DNA of 22,968 nucleotides from positions 1 to 22,968 of IMG/VR virus record IMGVR_UViG_3300020438_000291; one strand, given 5' to 3'. The notes beneath the pieces were generated by a model. It was not told where the DNA came from. It saw nothing but the letters and a program-made list of their open reading frames with translations, and did no database searches. The stretch comes from a virus. Made by a program: the position numbers and the translations under genes. Shown piece after piece: positions 1 to 6,898 of this stretch (positions within the stretch are counted from its first letter, which is position 1; the number at the start of each line of letters is the position of its first letter).

Positions 1-306
1 ACCATCCCTCCAATCATCACCAAGTAATAATATATCAGGTTGATATAGTTCAATTAGATCTTCTAACTCTTTCCTACACCCAAAGGTATGTACCACATCA
101 ATATACTTGATTGCCTCAAGCATAGCAACCCTATAACAAAGATCGTTTATAGGGCGATGCTCACCTTTGTCAGTCCGAATCTTCTCATCCGTATCCGTAG
201 CAACTATTACCTTATCTCCTAGAGATCTAGCAACTTTGAATAATTCTATGTGACCTGGATGAAGAATATCGAATGTGCCGTTGCACCAAACAATATCATT
301 CTGCAT
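1..306 (-). CDS. Cytidylyltransferase-like nucleotidyltransferase, 3' end cut by window edge
   Basis: The first 102 residues are visible and the rest lies beyond position 1. The N-terminus has the nucleotidyltransferase signature GTFDILHPGH, the HxGH ATP/CTP-binding motif, at residues 10-19. A K-G-x-x-R-P segment and the later LLGDDW motif follow. This pattern belongs to the family of glycerol-3-phosphate cytidylyltransferase (TagD) and the adenylyltransferase domain of HldE/RfaE. KG..RP favours the HldE type and GDDW favours the TagD type, so the substrate cannot be fixed. The reaction would be activation of a phosphorylated sugar or polyol to an NMP-sugar. The ATG shares its A with the TAA of the carbamoyltransferase gene (TAATG), which suggests coupled translation; no strong ribosome binding site is seen. 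The GT9-like transferase in the same operon fits a nucleotide-sugar supply role. Confidence 0.85.
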   Translation of the reverse strand, partial: MQNDIVWCNGTFDILHPGHIELFKVARSLGDKVIVATDTDEKIRTDKGEHRPINDLCYRVAMLEAIKYIDVVHTFGCRKELEDLIELYQPDILLLGDDWRDG

Positions 307-2102
307 TATAACTTAGTATCATCTACTTCAGTTAATATATTTACAGGTTGTTGTCTTTTATCTACCATTTCTCTAGTCGATATTTCAACTAACTTTTGAA
401 TTTCAGGCAAATACATGTAATTAATATCACTAGTTGATAGTGTATCTAATGCATCATCAATATCTTCAACCAAAGGATCTCCACCTAGATTAAATGATGT
501 GTTAAAGAGAATAGGAGTATCAGAAAGTTTTTCAAAAGCACTGATCAAATTATAATAATGTTCATTCTGTTCTTTAGTAACAGTTTGAATTCTACAGGTA
601 TTATCAACATGAATTACTGAGGGAATCTTTTCATCAACTCCTGGTAACGCATCTACAGCATACATCATACTTGGAGACTCATCCATACCAGCAAGATCAA
701 ACCATTCATGCACATTCTCTTTCTTAATAGAGCAAGCAAAAGGTCTAAAGAACTCACGACGCTTTATTCTATTAACTATATCCTTACCATCTTTAATAGT
801 AGGATCAAATAATATAGAACGATTGCCAAGTGCTCTTGGACCTGCTTCAGACCTACCTTGGAATATAGTTACAATATTACCTTCACGAATTAACCTAGCA
901 ACACTATCATATGAAGCATCAGTAACTTTAGCACTTGGATACTCATGAATATAATCTAAGTATGTATCTGGGTCATATTGGGGACCATAGTATATTGTTT
1001 TTGGTGGTTCAACAAGATTAGTTTCCAATCCTGGTTTTACATAATCATTATAATAAACATGATAAGCACCACCCATAGATGTTCCACCATCATGAGAAAT
1101 TGGCTCAACATATATGTTTAGATTTGGGAATCTTTGCTTAAATTTATAGTTAGCAACACAATTTAAACCATACCCACCACATATAACAATATTAGTTTCG
1201 CCAGTTTTTTCATGTGCCTTTTGAATCAAAGCACACATTTGATCCTCAGATTCTTTTTGAATAGCATATGCTAGATCTTTTTGAACCTGTGTATACTCTC
1301 CCGTATCTACTTCTCCATTATGGGAATGATAGTCATCTCTAATTATTTTATATCGATCCTCTATAACATAAGCACCATTTGGATAATTTGGTTTAAATAA
1401 ATTTCTATTACCAAATCCATTCACAAACATTGGAGGTATATTTTTATTTGGTTGTCCATATGGAGATAAACCCATTGTTTTTCCAGCTTCAATAGAATTA
1501 AATCCACAATATCTTGTTATTGCTTCATATTCTTTTACTATACCAGGAAACTCAGTAAGAATAATATCTGGGTTATCTGCATCTAAAAGCATATATCCAC
1601 ATGGTTCATCTGTTCCATAGTGCTTATACACAATTTTAGTATCTAAACCTTTCTTAACATGATATATTGATTCAAATTCATATATTGTATTGTCAAAAGC
1701 TTCAATATGTAAAAAACTTCCAGCACCATCAGCTATAACAGAAGCAGCACTATCAAATCCAGAATTTATAAATGCTATATCAGAATGCATTTCATGGTGA
1801 ATACTATCAATAAAAGTTATTTTATATGGAGTTTTTCTCTTACATAATTTTCTCATCCAAGATTTATAAAGATCTTCAGTAGTCCAATCAACTGTAGGAG
1901 CACCTCTATGTGTATGACAGACAACTAAATGATCAATGTGATCAACATATTCATATACTTTAGCCATCCCCAACAAAGGAGTACCATCACGCTTAAACCT
2001 AGATAAACGTTCTTCCTCAAGATAAAAAATTACTTTACCATCAATCATCAACGTGGTACTAGCATTATGACCACGAGAAATAGAACAGATAATATTACTC
2101 AT
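306..2102 (-). CDS. Carbamoyltransferase, NodU/CmcH/TobZ family
   Basis: This 598-residue protein has the full two-domain layout of the O-carbamoyltransferase family, which uses carbamoyl phosphate and ATP to carbamoylate a hydroxyl group. The N-terminal Kae1-like domain has the GHNAS motif near residue 11 and EEERLSRFK near 29. It also has the metal-site motif HHEMH at 102-106 and a matching Asp in HDGG at about 338. A GGYGLNCVAN segment lies near 309. The C-terminal domain shows GRSEAGPRALGNRS (416-429), FRPFA (452-456), RIQTV (504-508) and LFNTSFN (532-538). Length is normal for the family and nothing key is missing. It starts two bases after the glycosyltransferase stop codon. Known substrates of the family include Nod factors, antibiotics and, for some phage enzymes, 5-hydroxymethylcytosine in DNA. 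The neighbouring sugar genes favour a glycan, but DNA modification cannot be excluded. Confidence 0.93.
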   Translation of the reverse strand: MSNIICSISRGHNASTTLMIDGKVIFYLEEERLSRFKRDGTPLLGMAKVYEYVDHIDHLVVCHTHRGAPTVDWTTEDLYKSWMRKLCKRKTPYKITFIDSIHHEMHSDIAFINSGFDSAASVIADGAGSFLHIEAFDNTIYEFESIYHVKKGLDTKIVYKHYGTDEPCGYMLLDADNPDIILTEFPGIVKEYEAITRYCGFNSIEAGKTMGLSPYGQPNKNIPPMFVNGFGNRNLFKPNYPNGAYVIEDRYKIIRDDYHSHNGEVDTGEYTQVQKDLAYAIQKESEDQMCALIQKAHEKTGETNIVICGGYGLNCVANYKFKQRFPNLNIYVEPISHDGGTSMGGAYHVYYNDYVKPGLETNLVEPPKTIYYGPQYDPDTYLDYIHEYPSAKVTDASYDSVARLIREGNIVTIFQGRSEAGPRALGNRSILFDPTIKDGKDIVNRIKRREFFRPFACSIKKENVHEWFDLAGMDESPSMMYAVDALPGVDEKIPSVIHVDNTCRIQTVTKEQNEHYYNLISAFEKLSDTPILFNTSFNLGGDPLVEDIDDALDTLSTSDINYMYLPEIQKLVEISTREMVDKRQQPVNILTEVDDTKL

Positions 2103-2104
2103 AA

Positions 2105-3211
2105 TTAACCCAATCCTTTTTTAGTAGTTTCTAAAGTCAATAACTCTTCAATTGGTTTCTTCTTTTTCTTTTTTGAATTTGAGTCAAGAGAAATAGAATA
2201 TTTTGAAGGTGCAATTGCATTATTAGGTTTCTTAGGTTCTAGTATAGGAGATTGATTTTTAGGAGTTACACCAACTCCAACATTTACTGCTTTACTTACA
2301 CCTATTTTATCCTTAATAGTTTTAACAATCTTACTAATTTTATCCTTATCGAGCACCATAAGATCTTCATTATTTCTATCAACATTCAAATCCATTGTTA
2401 ATCTTATTGGACTATACTTACGTTTTCCTTCTCCATTATCAATAACAGCAAACCTATCAGTATCTGGGTAAGAAATATTTTCAGGGAAAGTAGATCCAAT
2501 CACAACGGTGGCAGGTTTCTTCAAAGCATATGCCATATGTTGTCCAATACTATCACATCCTAAGAAATAATCTGCAGAATTAATAATACCCATCCAACCA
2601 TTCAATCCCATACCTTGAGGACATGCTACACCCATAGATTGCCATCCTGGAATTTCTATGGTTGTCATAAGAATTAAACAATAATTCTTATTCAACTGTT
2701 CAATTAACGATACTATATTAGAAACTTCAAAACTTCTACCACTACTATCGTATATAAAATTACCTTCAGATTTAGAACCTTGTCCAAATGGTTGAAATAC
2801 TATTACTTTATCTTTACCTAAAGTACCTTTTACTTCAGAAGTTAAATTATGTCCAAGTATTTGATCTTCCTTATTAAGATCTATACTAATATTTCTAGTT
2901 TCTGGGATCTCATCCAATTCATTAATTTCAATATCAAATGCTTGTATTAGATTACATTTCTGATTGAAATATTGATTTACTCTGTAAGGTTCTGGTGATA
3001 CTATCTGTTTATCCTTCAGATAGTTTTCAAACAAATCCTTATGACCGAAAGGAAAAACCTTTTCTCGTAATACTTTACTATTTAAATATAACTCATGCCA
3101 CGATTCAGATACTATAACAAAATCGTCATGTGTTTCTGCAAATCTCTCTAATGCAGGAATAGAACAAAGTACACGCCCTGCTCCACCATTGATAAAAAAT
3201 GCTTTATTCAT
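2105..3211 (-). CDS. Glycosyltransferase family 9-like (heptosyltransferase-like) protein
   Basis: The 368-residue protein resembles GT-B heptosyltransferases. It has an N-terminal glycine loop (NGGAGRVLCSIPALERF, residues 8-24) equivalent to the GGIGDVL-type opening of GT9. The second domain begins around VIVFQPFGQGS (136-146). The nucleotide-sugar site is GCDSIGQHMAYALKKP (218-233), followed by TVVIGST. GT9 enzymes move ADP-heptose onto lipopolysaccharide core; the substrate here is unknown. Residues beyond about 305 form a polar tail with a run of six lysines (347-352), which is unusual for GT9 and could be a nucleic acid or membrane contact. The start is supported by GAGG ten bases upstream of the ATG. 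It is the first gene of a three-gene operon with its own sigma-70-like promoter. Confidence 0.75.
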   Translation of the reverse strand: MNKAFFINGGAGRVLCSIPALERFAETHDDFVIVSESWHELYLNSKVLREKVFPFGHKDLFENYLKDKQIVSPEPYRVNQYFNQKCNLIQAFDIEINELDEIPETRNISIDLNKEDQILGHNLTSEVKGTLGKDKVIVFQPFGQGSKSEGNFIYDSSGRSFEVSNIVSLIEQLNKNYCLILMTTIEIPGWQSMGVACPQGMGLNGWMGIINSADYFLGCDSIGQHMAYALKKPATVVIGSTFPENISYPDTDRFAVIDNGEGKRKYSPIRLTMDLNVDRNNEDLMVLDKDKISKIVKTIKDKIGVSKAVNVGVGVTPKNQSPILEPKKPNNAIAPSKYSISLDSNSKKKKKKPIEELLTLETTKKGLG

Positions 3212-3235
3212 TCAAGTCAAACCTCAATGTTTAAT

Positions 3236-3264
3236 ATTATATCATTATTGACTTATATAGTCAA
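3236..3264 (-). promoter_or_regulatory. Sigma-70-type promoter of the glycan operon
   Basis: On the minus strand there is TTGACT at 3264-3259, exactly 17 bases of spacer, then TATAAT at 3241-3236. Transcription should start near 3229, giving a leader of about 18 bases before the ATG at 3211. The -35 box is the left arm of a perfect inverted repeat, TTGACT-ATATA-AGTCAA (3248-3264), which could be an operator or chance. The element differs from the TATAAATA late promoters in front of the virion genes, so this operon is probably read by host RNA polymerase, early in infection. Confidence 0.8.
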
Positions 3265-3311
3265 CCAAACGAAGAATGTTAGGTTATGATTACACTACAT
3301 CATTACATTAT

Positions 3312-3342
3312 AAAACCCTCAACCGAATAAGTCAAGGGTTTT
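3312..3342 (-). terminator. Hairpin terminator after the virion gene block
   Basis: Read on the minus strand, the arms starting AAAACCCTTGAC and ending GTTGAGGGTTTT pair over 12 bases, with two G-T wobbles, around a 7-base loop. Four T residues end the right arm. It lies 24 bases past the stop of the Cys-rich gene and before the promoter of the glycosyltransferase operon, where a boundary between transcription units is expected. The plus-strand side is also T-rich, so it may work in both directions. The rest of the 3212-3366 gap holds only the promoter. Confidence 0.8.
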
Positions 3343-3366
3343 AATTTTTATATTTAAATTATTATA

Positions 3367-4434
3367 CTACTTCCAAGATACGCAAACCATACCAAACTTA
3401 CCAGAGTCACCACAGTGACCAGTACCACCACCCATAGCATGTGATGCAAATCCACCAGCACCAGGATATCTTAAACAAGAGTTCTGCCAAGCACTACACT
3501 GGTATCCACAACAGTTACCAGAAGTATAGCAGGGGCAACATTGGGTAGCAAGTTCAAATCCATATACAGGAGGATGCATTTCATATCCATAATGGTCACT
3601 ATTGAAACACATCTTAGACCACATTCCCCGAACACCATAAATTACATTCTCGAATGTTGGGCAAGTAATATCGTGAAGAGATCCAGAAGTATGAGATCCA
3701 GGAATATTACATATCTCACCAAAGTTAGGTCCAGTGAAACACCAGTCACCACCTTGATTACATATGTAACCACCCTCAGAATCTTGGCTTGAATTAGCAA
3801 TTCTACAAACACATCTTCCACCTCTCATGGACATCCAAGTACCTAGAGATCCTTGTCCTCCATCTGCACAGAAATTACAGAAGTGGCATCCATCTACCCA
3901 TGTTTGGCATCCAGTTAGTCTGTGTGATCCAGATGTAGTATATGCATAGCAGCAATAAGCACAACCAGTACACATACAATAAGTCCAACCAGCAGTTACT
4001 GGAATAATAACAGATGCATAAGCACCAGTAGATCCGAATGGTGTATGTCCACAGCAGCAAGGTCCTTTGTTTGCACCACCACCAGCACCCCATAATTGGA
4101 ATCTAGCACTTGTTACACCAGAAGGAACAGTCCAGTTACAACTACAGTTACATCTATAGTAACCAGTACCATCACAAACTTTTAGACCACCAGTCCAACC
4201 TTCTCCTTCCCAAACATGCCATTTAGTTGTATCAGCAGGTTCAAGCCAATGACCCTTTTCACCTTTACCATCCTCACGATTTAACCATGCCTTAGCACAA
4301 CTTTCAGCAGAACCAGATCCACCACCGCCAGCAGCAGCATTCTGTTTAAGATCGAATAAACAGGCTTGCTTCGCAGCAACCTCTTTCTTTAGTGCAGCTT
4401 GCTCATTCAGAGCACTATAAACTAATACATCCAT
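3367..4434 (-). CDS. Cys/Gly-rich virion fibre-like protein, paralogue A
   Basis: The 355-residue protein opens with a short Ala/Lys/Glu helix (1-33) and a Gly/Ser linker. It then has the phage Gly-rich fibre signature WTVPSGVTSARFQLWGAGGG (101-120). I count 34 cysteines, nearly one residue in ten, in clusters such as RCNCSC (94-99), CCCG (126-129), CMCTGCAYCC (153-162) and QCCPC. It ends in GKFGMVCVSWK. It aligns along most of its length with the 358-residue protein at 5159-6235. No signal peptide or membrane segment is seen. Its start codon follows the stop of the 225-residue gene directly (TAAATG), so translation is probably coupled. A tail fibre or tip role is inferred from the Gly-rich motif and the virion gene context; the cysteines suggest metal binding or disulfide bonding. 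It is the last gene before the terminator. Confidence 0.8.
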   Translation of the reverse strand: MDVLVYSALNEQAALKKEVAAKQACLFDLKQNAAAGGGGSGSAESCAKAWLNREDGKGEKGHWLEPADTTKWHVWEGEGWTGGLKVCDGTGYYRCNCSCNWTVPSGVTSARFQLWGAGGGANKGPCCCGHTPFGSTGAYASVIIPVTAGWTYCMCTGCAYCCYAYTTSGSHRLTGCQTWVDGCHFCNFCADGGQGSLGTWMSMRGGRCVCRIANSSQDSEGGYICNQGGDWCFTGPNFGEICNIPGSHTSGSLHDITCPTFENVIYGVRGMWSKMCFNSDHYGYEMHPPVYGFELATQCCPCYTSGNCCGYQCSAWQNSCLRYPGAGGFASHAMGGGTGHCGDSGKFGMVCVSWK

Positions 4435-5112
4435 TTAGACAATACCTCCAACTCCTTGAATAGAGACTTTATTTAATTCAATTTGAACATCAATAGGAAT
4501 TTTTGGTATAGTTCCTACTGATGCTGGAAGTGTTATGTACTTCCATGTTTCATAATATGGATTATTTCCTAGATATGTTCCAATACCAGCAACGTAATGA
4601 TCTGCTTTAGTATTAATAGTATCACCAAAATCATATTGATCGGTAAATGTCTTTACATAATCTCTTCTTTTCTTTGCTTCATCAGCATTTTCATTCTCTA
4701 AGGGTTTTAATATCTGTCTAAATGCCCATTTATCTGCAGAGAAGTCCCAATAAACTTCGTATGCATCCCTTAAATCTGGGTTATCAATCTTCTTATACAC
4801 ATCACCATTACTCATGGTTACATTAGTATAAGTATAATTATACGTATAATCATCATGGAATTGATGTGACAACGCATATGCCATCGGTAGTGAATCACTA
4901 CTTAATGCAGAAATAGTCTTCCTAATATCAGCATTCTCAGGTGGATCGGTAGTAACGGCAACTTTAGTTACTCCTCCATCTGCTCTGTCAACCCACACAT
5001 CAAATGTTTCAGGTCCAACGTATGTATAACTTCCTGTTACATTAGTAGAGATGCCAGCGACATACAATTCAGTAGGAAGAAGTTGAGTAAAAGATGATGT
5101 AATGTTTGCCAT
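4435..5112 (-). CDS. Unrecognised virion-region protein, 225 residues
   Basis: I do not recognise a family. The N-terminus is Ser/Thr/Tyr-rich and beta-like (residues 1-60). The middle is Tyr-rich with YTYNYTYTN near 89-97 and an aromatic DFSADKWAFRQ segment. A charged helical stretch (ENADEAKKRRD) follows, and the C-terminus is hydrophobic and beta-like, ending in VGGIV. No signal peptide, membrane segment or catalytic motif stands out. It has its own late promoter about 34 bases upstream and abuts the Cys-rich gene downstream without a spacer. A partner, chaperone or adaptor for that fibre is possible, but this rests only on gene order. Confidence 0.75.
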   Translation of the reverse strand: MANITSSFTQLLPTELYVAGISTNVTGSYTYVGPETFDVWVDRADGGVTKVAVTTDPPENADIRKTISALSSDSLPMAYALSHQFHDDYTYNYTYTNVTMSNGDVYKKIDNPDLRDAYEVYWDFSADKWAFRQILKPLENENADEAKKRRDYVKTFTDQYDFGDTINTKADHYVAGIGTYLGNNPYYETWKYITLPASVGTIPKIPIDVQIELNKVSIQGVGGIV

Positions 5113-5145
5113 TGTTTTTTACGATCTCTGTTTTTTTACTTTAGT

Positions 5146-5153
5146 TATTTATA
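5146..5153 (-). promoter_or_regulatory. T4-type late promoter TATAAATA
   Basis: An exact TATAAATA octamer on the minus strand sits in the 46-base gap, about 34 bases upstream of the ATG at 5112. T4-like phages read this element with the gp55/gp33/gp45 late transcription machinery. It would drive the 225-residue gene and the Cys-rich gene that follows. Confidence 0.75.
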
Positions 5154-5158
5154 ATGTA

Positions 5159-6235
5159 TTAACAGTATGATACACAAACCATACCTGTCTTGCCGATGTC
5201 AGCAAATCCACTATTGTCTCCACCACAAGTAGAGTAACCCCATGCACCAGCACCAGGCATACAGCACATTGCTTGACAAGAACATGCTTGATAACAACAT
5301 CCACCATTCTCATTGTTAAATGTTGCCTGACAACAAGAACATTGTGGGAATCCATAAACACCAGGATGTTTCACACACTGGTTATATGCTCCATGATTAT
5401 ACTTGAAGAATGAAAATTGTCCAGGTATACCATATACAGTTCCACCTGTCGCTGATCCATAGTGAGTCTTACAACTCGCAGCTACAGGCATCTGGGCATC
5501 CATTCTATTTTGTGGATATCCAGGAGAAGGAGTTTGTACATTATGAGAACAATAATCTGTTCCACTATTACAAATACATCCACCCATATATTGGCATATA
5601 TTATCTTGGTTTGGTATATAATGACATCTAGTTTTTCTTTCACAGAAAATATTAGATTCACCACCTTCAGCACAGAAGTTTGTTAATCCTTGACCTTGAA
5701 CATAAGATGGGCATCCATCAGCAGTCATCTGGGCTCTTTCTGTATGACAACAGTAGGCACAACCAGCACAAAGAGTATAACTTTGTCCTGATGTTACAGG
5801 CATAATAACAGACGCATATGCACCAGATCCACCATTAGGTGATCCACCACAACAACAACTAGTACCAGATCCACCACCTGCACCCCAAATTTGGAATCGA
5901 GCACAAGTTATGCCACCAGGAACAGTCCATTGACAGCAGCAACCACATCTATGATACTGAGAAGTATCACAAACTTGAATTCCACCACTCCAACCGCCAG
6001 CAGCAGGATCTGCTTCGCTAGAAGCACTTCCTTTTGGAATCATACACCATAATCCAGCATTTGGAGATACTGCATTCTTCATGATTTCAGTTGTGGAAGT
6101 TGTTTCTGCACCGCCACCACCGCCACCACCGCCGCTTTCAGCAGCAGTAATAGCTTCAGTCAATGCTGCAGATTCAGCCTTTAACTCTTGATTAACTTCT
6201 GCGAGAGCATTATAGGTTAATACGTCTGCTGCCAT
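5159..6235 (-). CDS. Cys/Gly-rich virion fibre-like protein, paralogue B
   Basis: The 358-residue protein shares the plan of the one at 3367-4434: a helical N-terminus (1-33), a run of eight glycines (35-42), and the fibre motif WTVPGGITCARFQIWGAGGG (103-122). Cysteine clusters follow. I count 36 cysteines, including CGCCC (97-101), CCCG (127-130), CAGCAYCC (156-163), CSCC, and YQACSCQAMCC (315-325). The end is GKTGMVCVSYC. Shared blocks with the paralogue include GAYASVIxPVT, NFCAxGG, GxICNxGxDxC and VYGF. The start is supported by GAGG seven bases upstream, inside the end of the preceding gene. Gly-rich fibre domains of this type occur in phage tails; the cysteine load is the odd part. Metal binding, disulfide cross-linking or both are inferences. 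Confidence 0.8.
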   Translation of the reverse strand: MAADVLTYNALAEVNQELKAESAALTEAITAAESGGGGGGGGAETTSTTEIMKNAVSPNAGLWCMIPKGSASSEADPAAGGWSGGIQVCDTSQYHRCGCCCQWTVPGGITCARFQIWGAGGGSGTSCCCGGSPNGGSGAYASVIMPVTSGQSYTLCAGCAYCCHTERAQMTADGCPSYVQGQGLTNFCAEGGESNIFCERKTRCHYIPNQDNICQYMGGCICNSGTDYCSHNVQTPSPGYPQNRMDAQMPVAASCKTHYGSATGGTVYGIPGQFSFFKYNHGAYNQCVKHPGVYGFPQCSCCQATFNNENGGCCYQACSCQAMCCMPGAGAWGYSTCGGDNSGFADIGKTGMVCVSYC

Positions 6236-6238
6236 TTC

Positions 6239-6514
6239 TTATACCTCAGTAATTGCTGTAACTAAATTTTCGGAATTATATGTAAGTTGCCAATTTTTAT
6301 CAACACCACCTATAGTTTCAGTATAGGATGTTATAAGATTGGATGCATTGTATGCAATACTACTATAATTATTGTCACCTAGCGTAATAGCTGTTACATT
6401 ATTAGAAGCATTAGTAGTAATACCTGTTGCTCTGGTAAAGGAATCGGTTCCAACGATAGTTCCACCACCACCACCTTTTCCTTTGTTTATACTAAGACCT
6501 ACAAATCTTCCCAT
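6239..6514 (-). CDS. Small Gly-rich virion protein, 91 residues
   Basis: The protein begins MGRFVGLSINKGKGGGGG and is then beta-like. It holds short Asn-rich repeats of the form NNVTAIT, SNLITSY and ENLVTAIT spaced about 20 residues apart, recalling YD/RHS-type repeats. There is no signal peptide or membrane segment. GAGG seven bases before the ATG supports the start. It lies 11 bases after the upstream small gene and 3 bases before the Cys-rich gene, so the three are one transcription unit. A small tail or fibre-cap protein is the best guess from context; I do not recognise a named family. Confidence 0.7.
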   Translation of the reverse strand: MGRFVGLSINKGKGGGGGTIVGTDSFTRATGITTNASNNVTAITLGDNNYSSIAYNASNLITSYTETIGGVDKNWQLTYNSENLVTAITEV

Positions 6515-6525
6515 TTTAATACCTC

Positions 6526-6846
6526 TTATACTGCTTGTTCGATACCATAGACACTTATACTAACATCTGATCCAGATGCATAAGCGACTATGTTTTTACC
6601 TGCATCCAAAGATATTGCAGTTCGTTCAAGAACAGCACTCTTAGGAACAGATACATCATATTCAATCCACTCTCCATTACCAGGAGAACCTGATGAAGAT
6701 AATGCAAGTCTTACTGTGGAAGCAGCCGAACTTGATCGATTCAATATACTTACATTGACAACAGCGTGAGTTGATGCAGGAACCGTATACACAGTAGTAT
6801 TAGTAGTTGCAGCCAACGCATTTTGTCCTAAAATACCAGATGCCAT
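6526..6846 (-). CDS. Small beta-sandwich-like virion protein, 106 residues
   Basis: The sequence has alternating hydrophobic and polar strands typical of a small all-beta protein. It begins ATTNTTVYTVPASTHAVVNVSILNRS and ends with SDVSISVYGIEQAV. The VYTVPASTHAVV stretch resembles IYTAPVGYSGVI in the 113-residue protein at 21453-21794, so the two may be distant relatives. No enzyme motif, signal peptide or membrane segment is present. AAGGAAAG upstream serves as ribosome binding site, and a late promoter lies 26 bases before the ATG. It is probably a small structural tail protein; the exact place in the virion is unknown. Confidence 0.7.
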   Translation of the reverse strand: MASGILGQNALAATTNTTVYTVPASTHAVVNVSILNRSSSAASTVRLALSSSGSPGNGEWIEYDVSVPKSAVLERTAISLDAGKNIVAYASGSDVSISVYGIEQAV

Positions 6847-6871
6847 TTTTTAAACTTTCCTTTGTCTTGAT

Positions 6872-6879
6872 TATTTATA
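6872..6879 (-). promoter_or_regulatory. T4-type late promoter TATAAATA
   Basis: An exact TATAAATA on the minus strand lies in the 52-base gap between the 1319-residue gene and the 106-residue gene, 26 bases before the ATG at 6846. It would start the unit that ends with Cys-rich paralogue B. Confidence 0.75.
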
Positions 6880-6898
6880 ATTTATAGATATACTCTCT

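Noticed and set aside
3541-3792. Plus-strand open frame of 83 codons
   Set aside because: It is antisense to Cys-rich paralogue A, has no ribosome binding site, and its sequence is the complement of the Cys and Gly codons.
5113-5145. Poly-T runs as a terminator before the 225-residue gene
   Set aside because: No stem can be drawn beside the T runs, and on the coding strand they are poly-A in a leader between a late promoter and its start codon.
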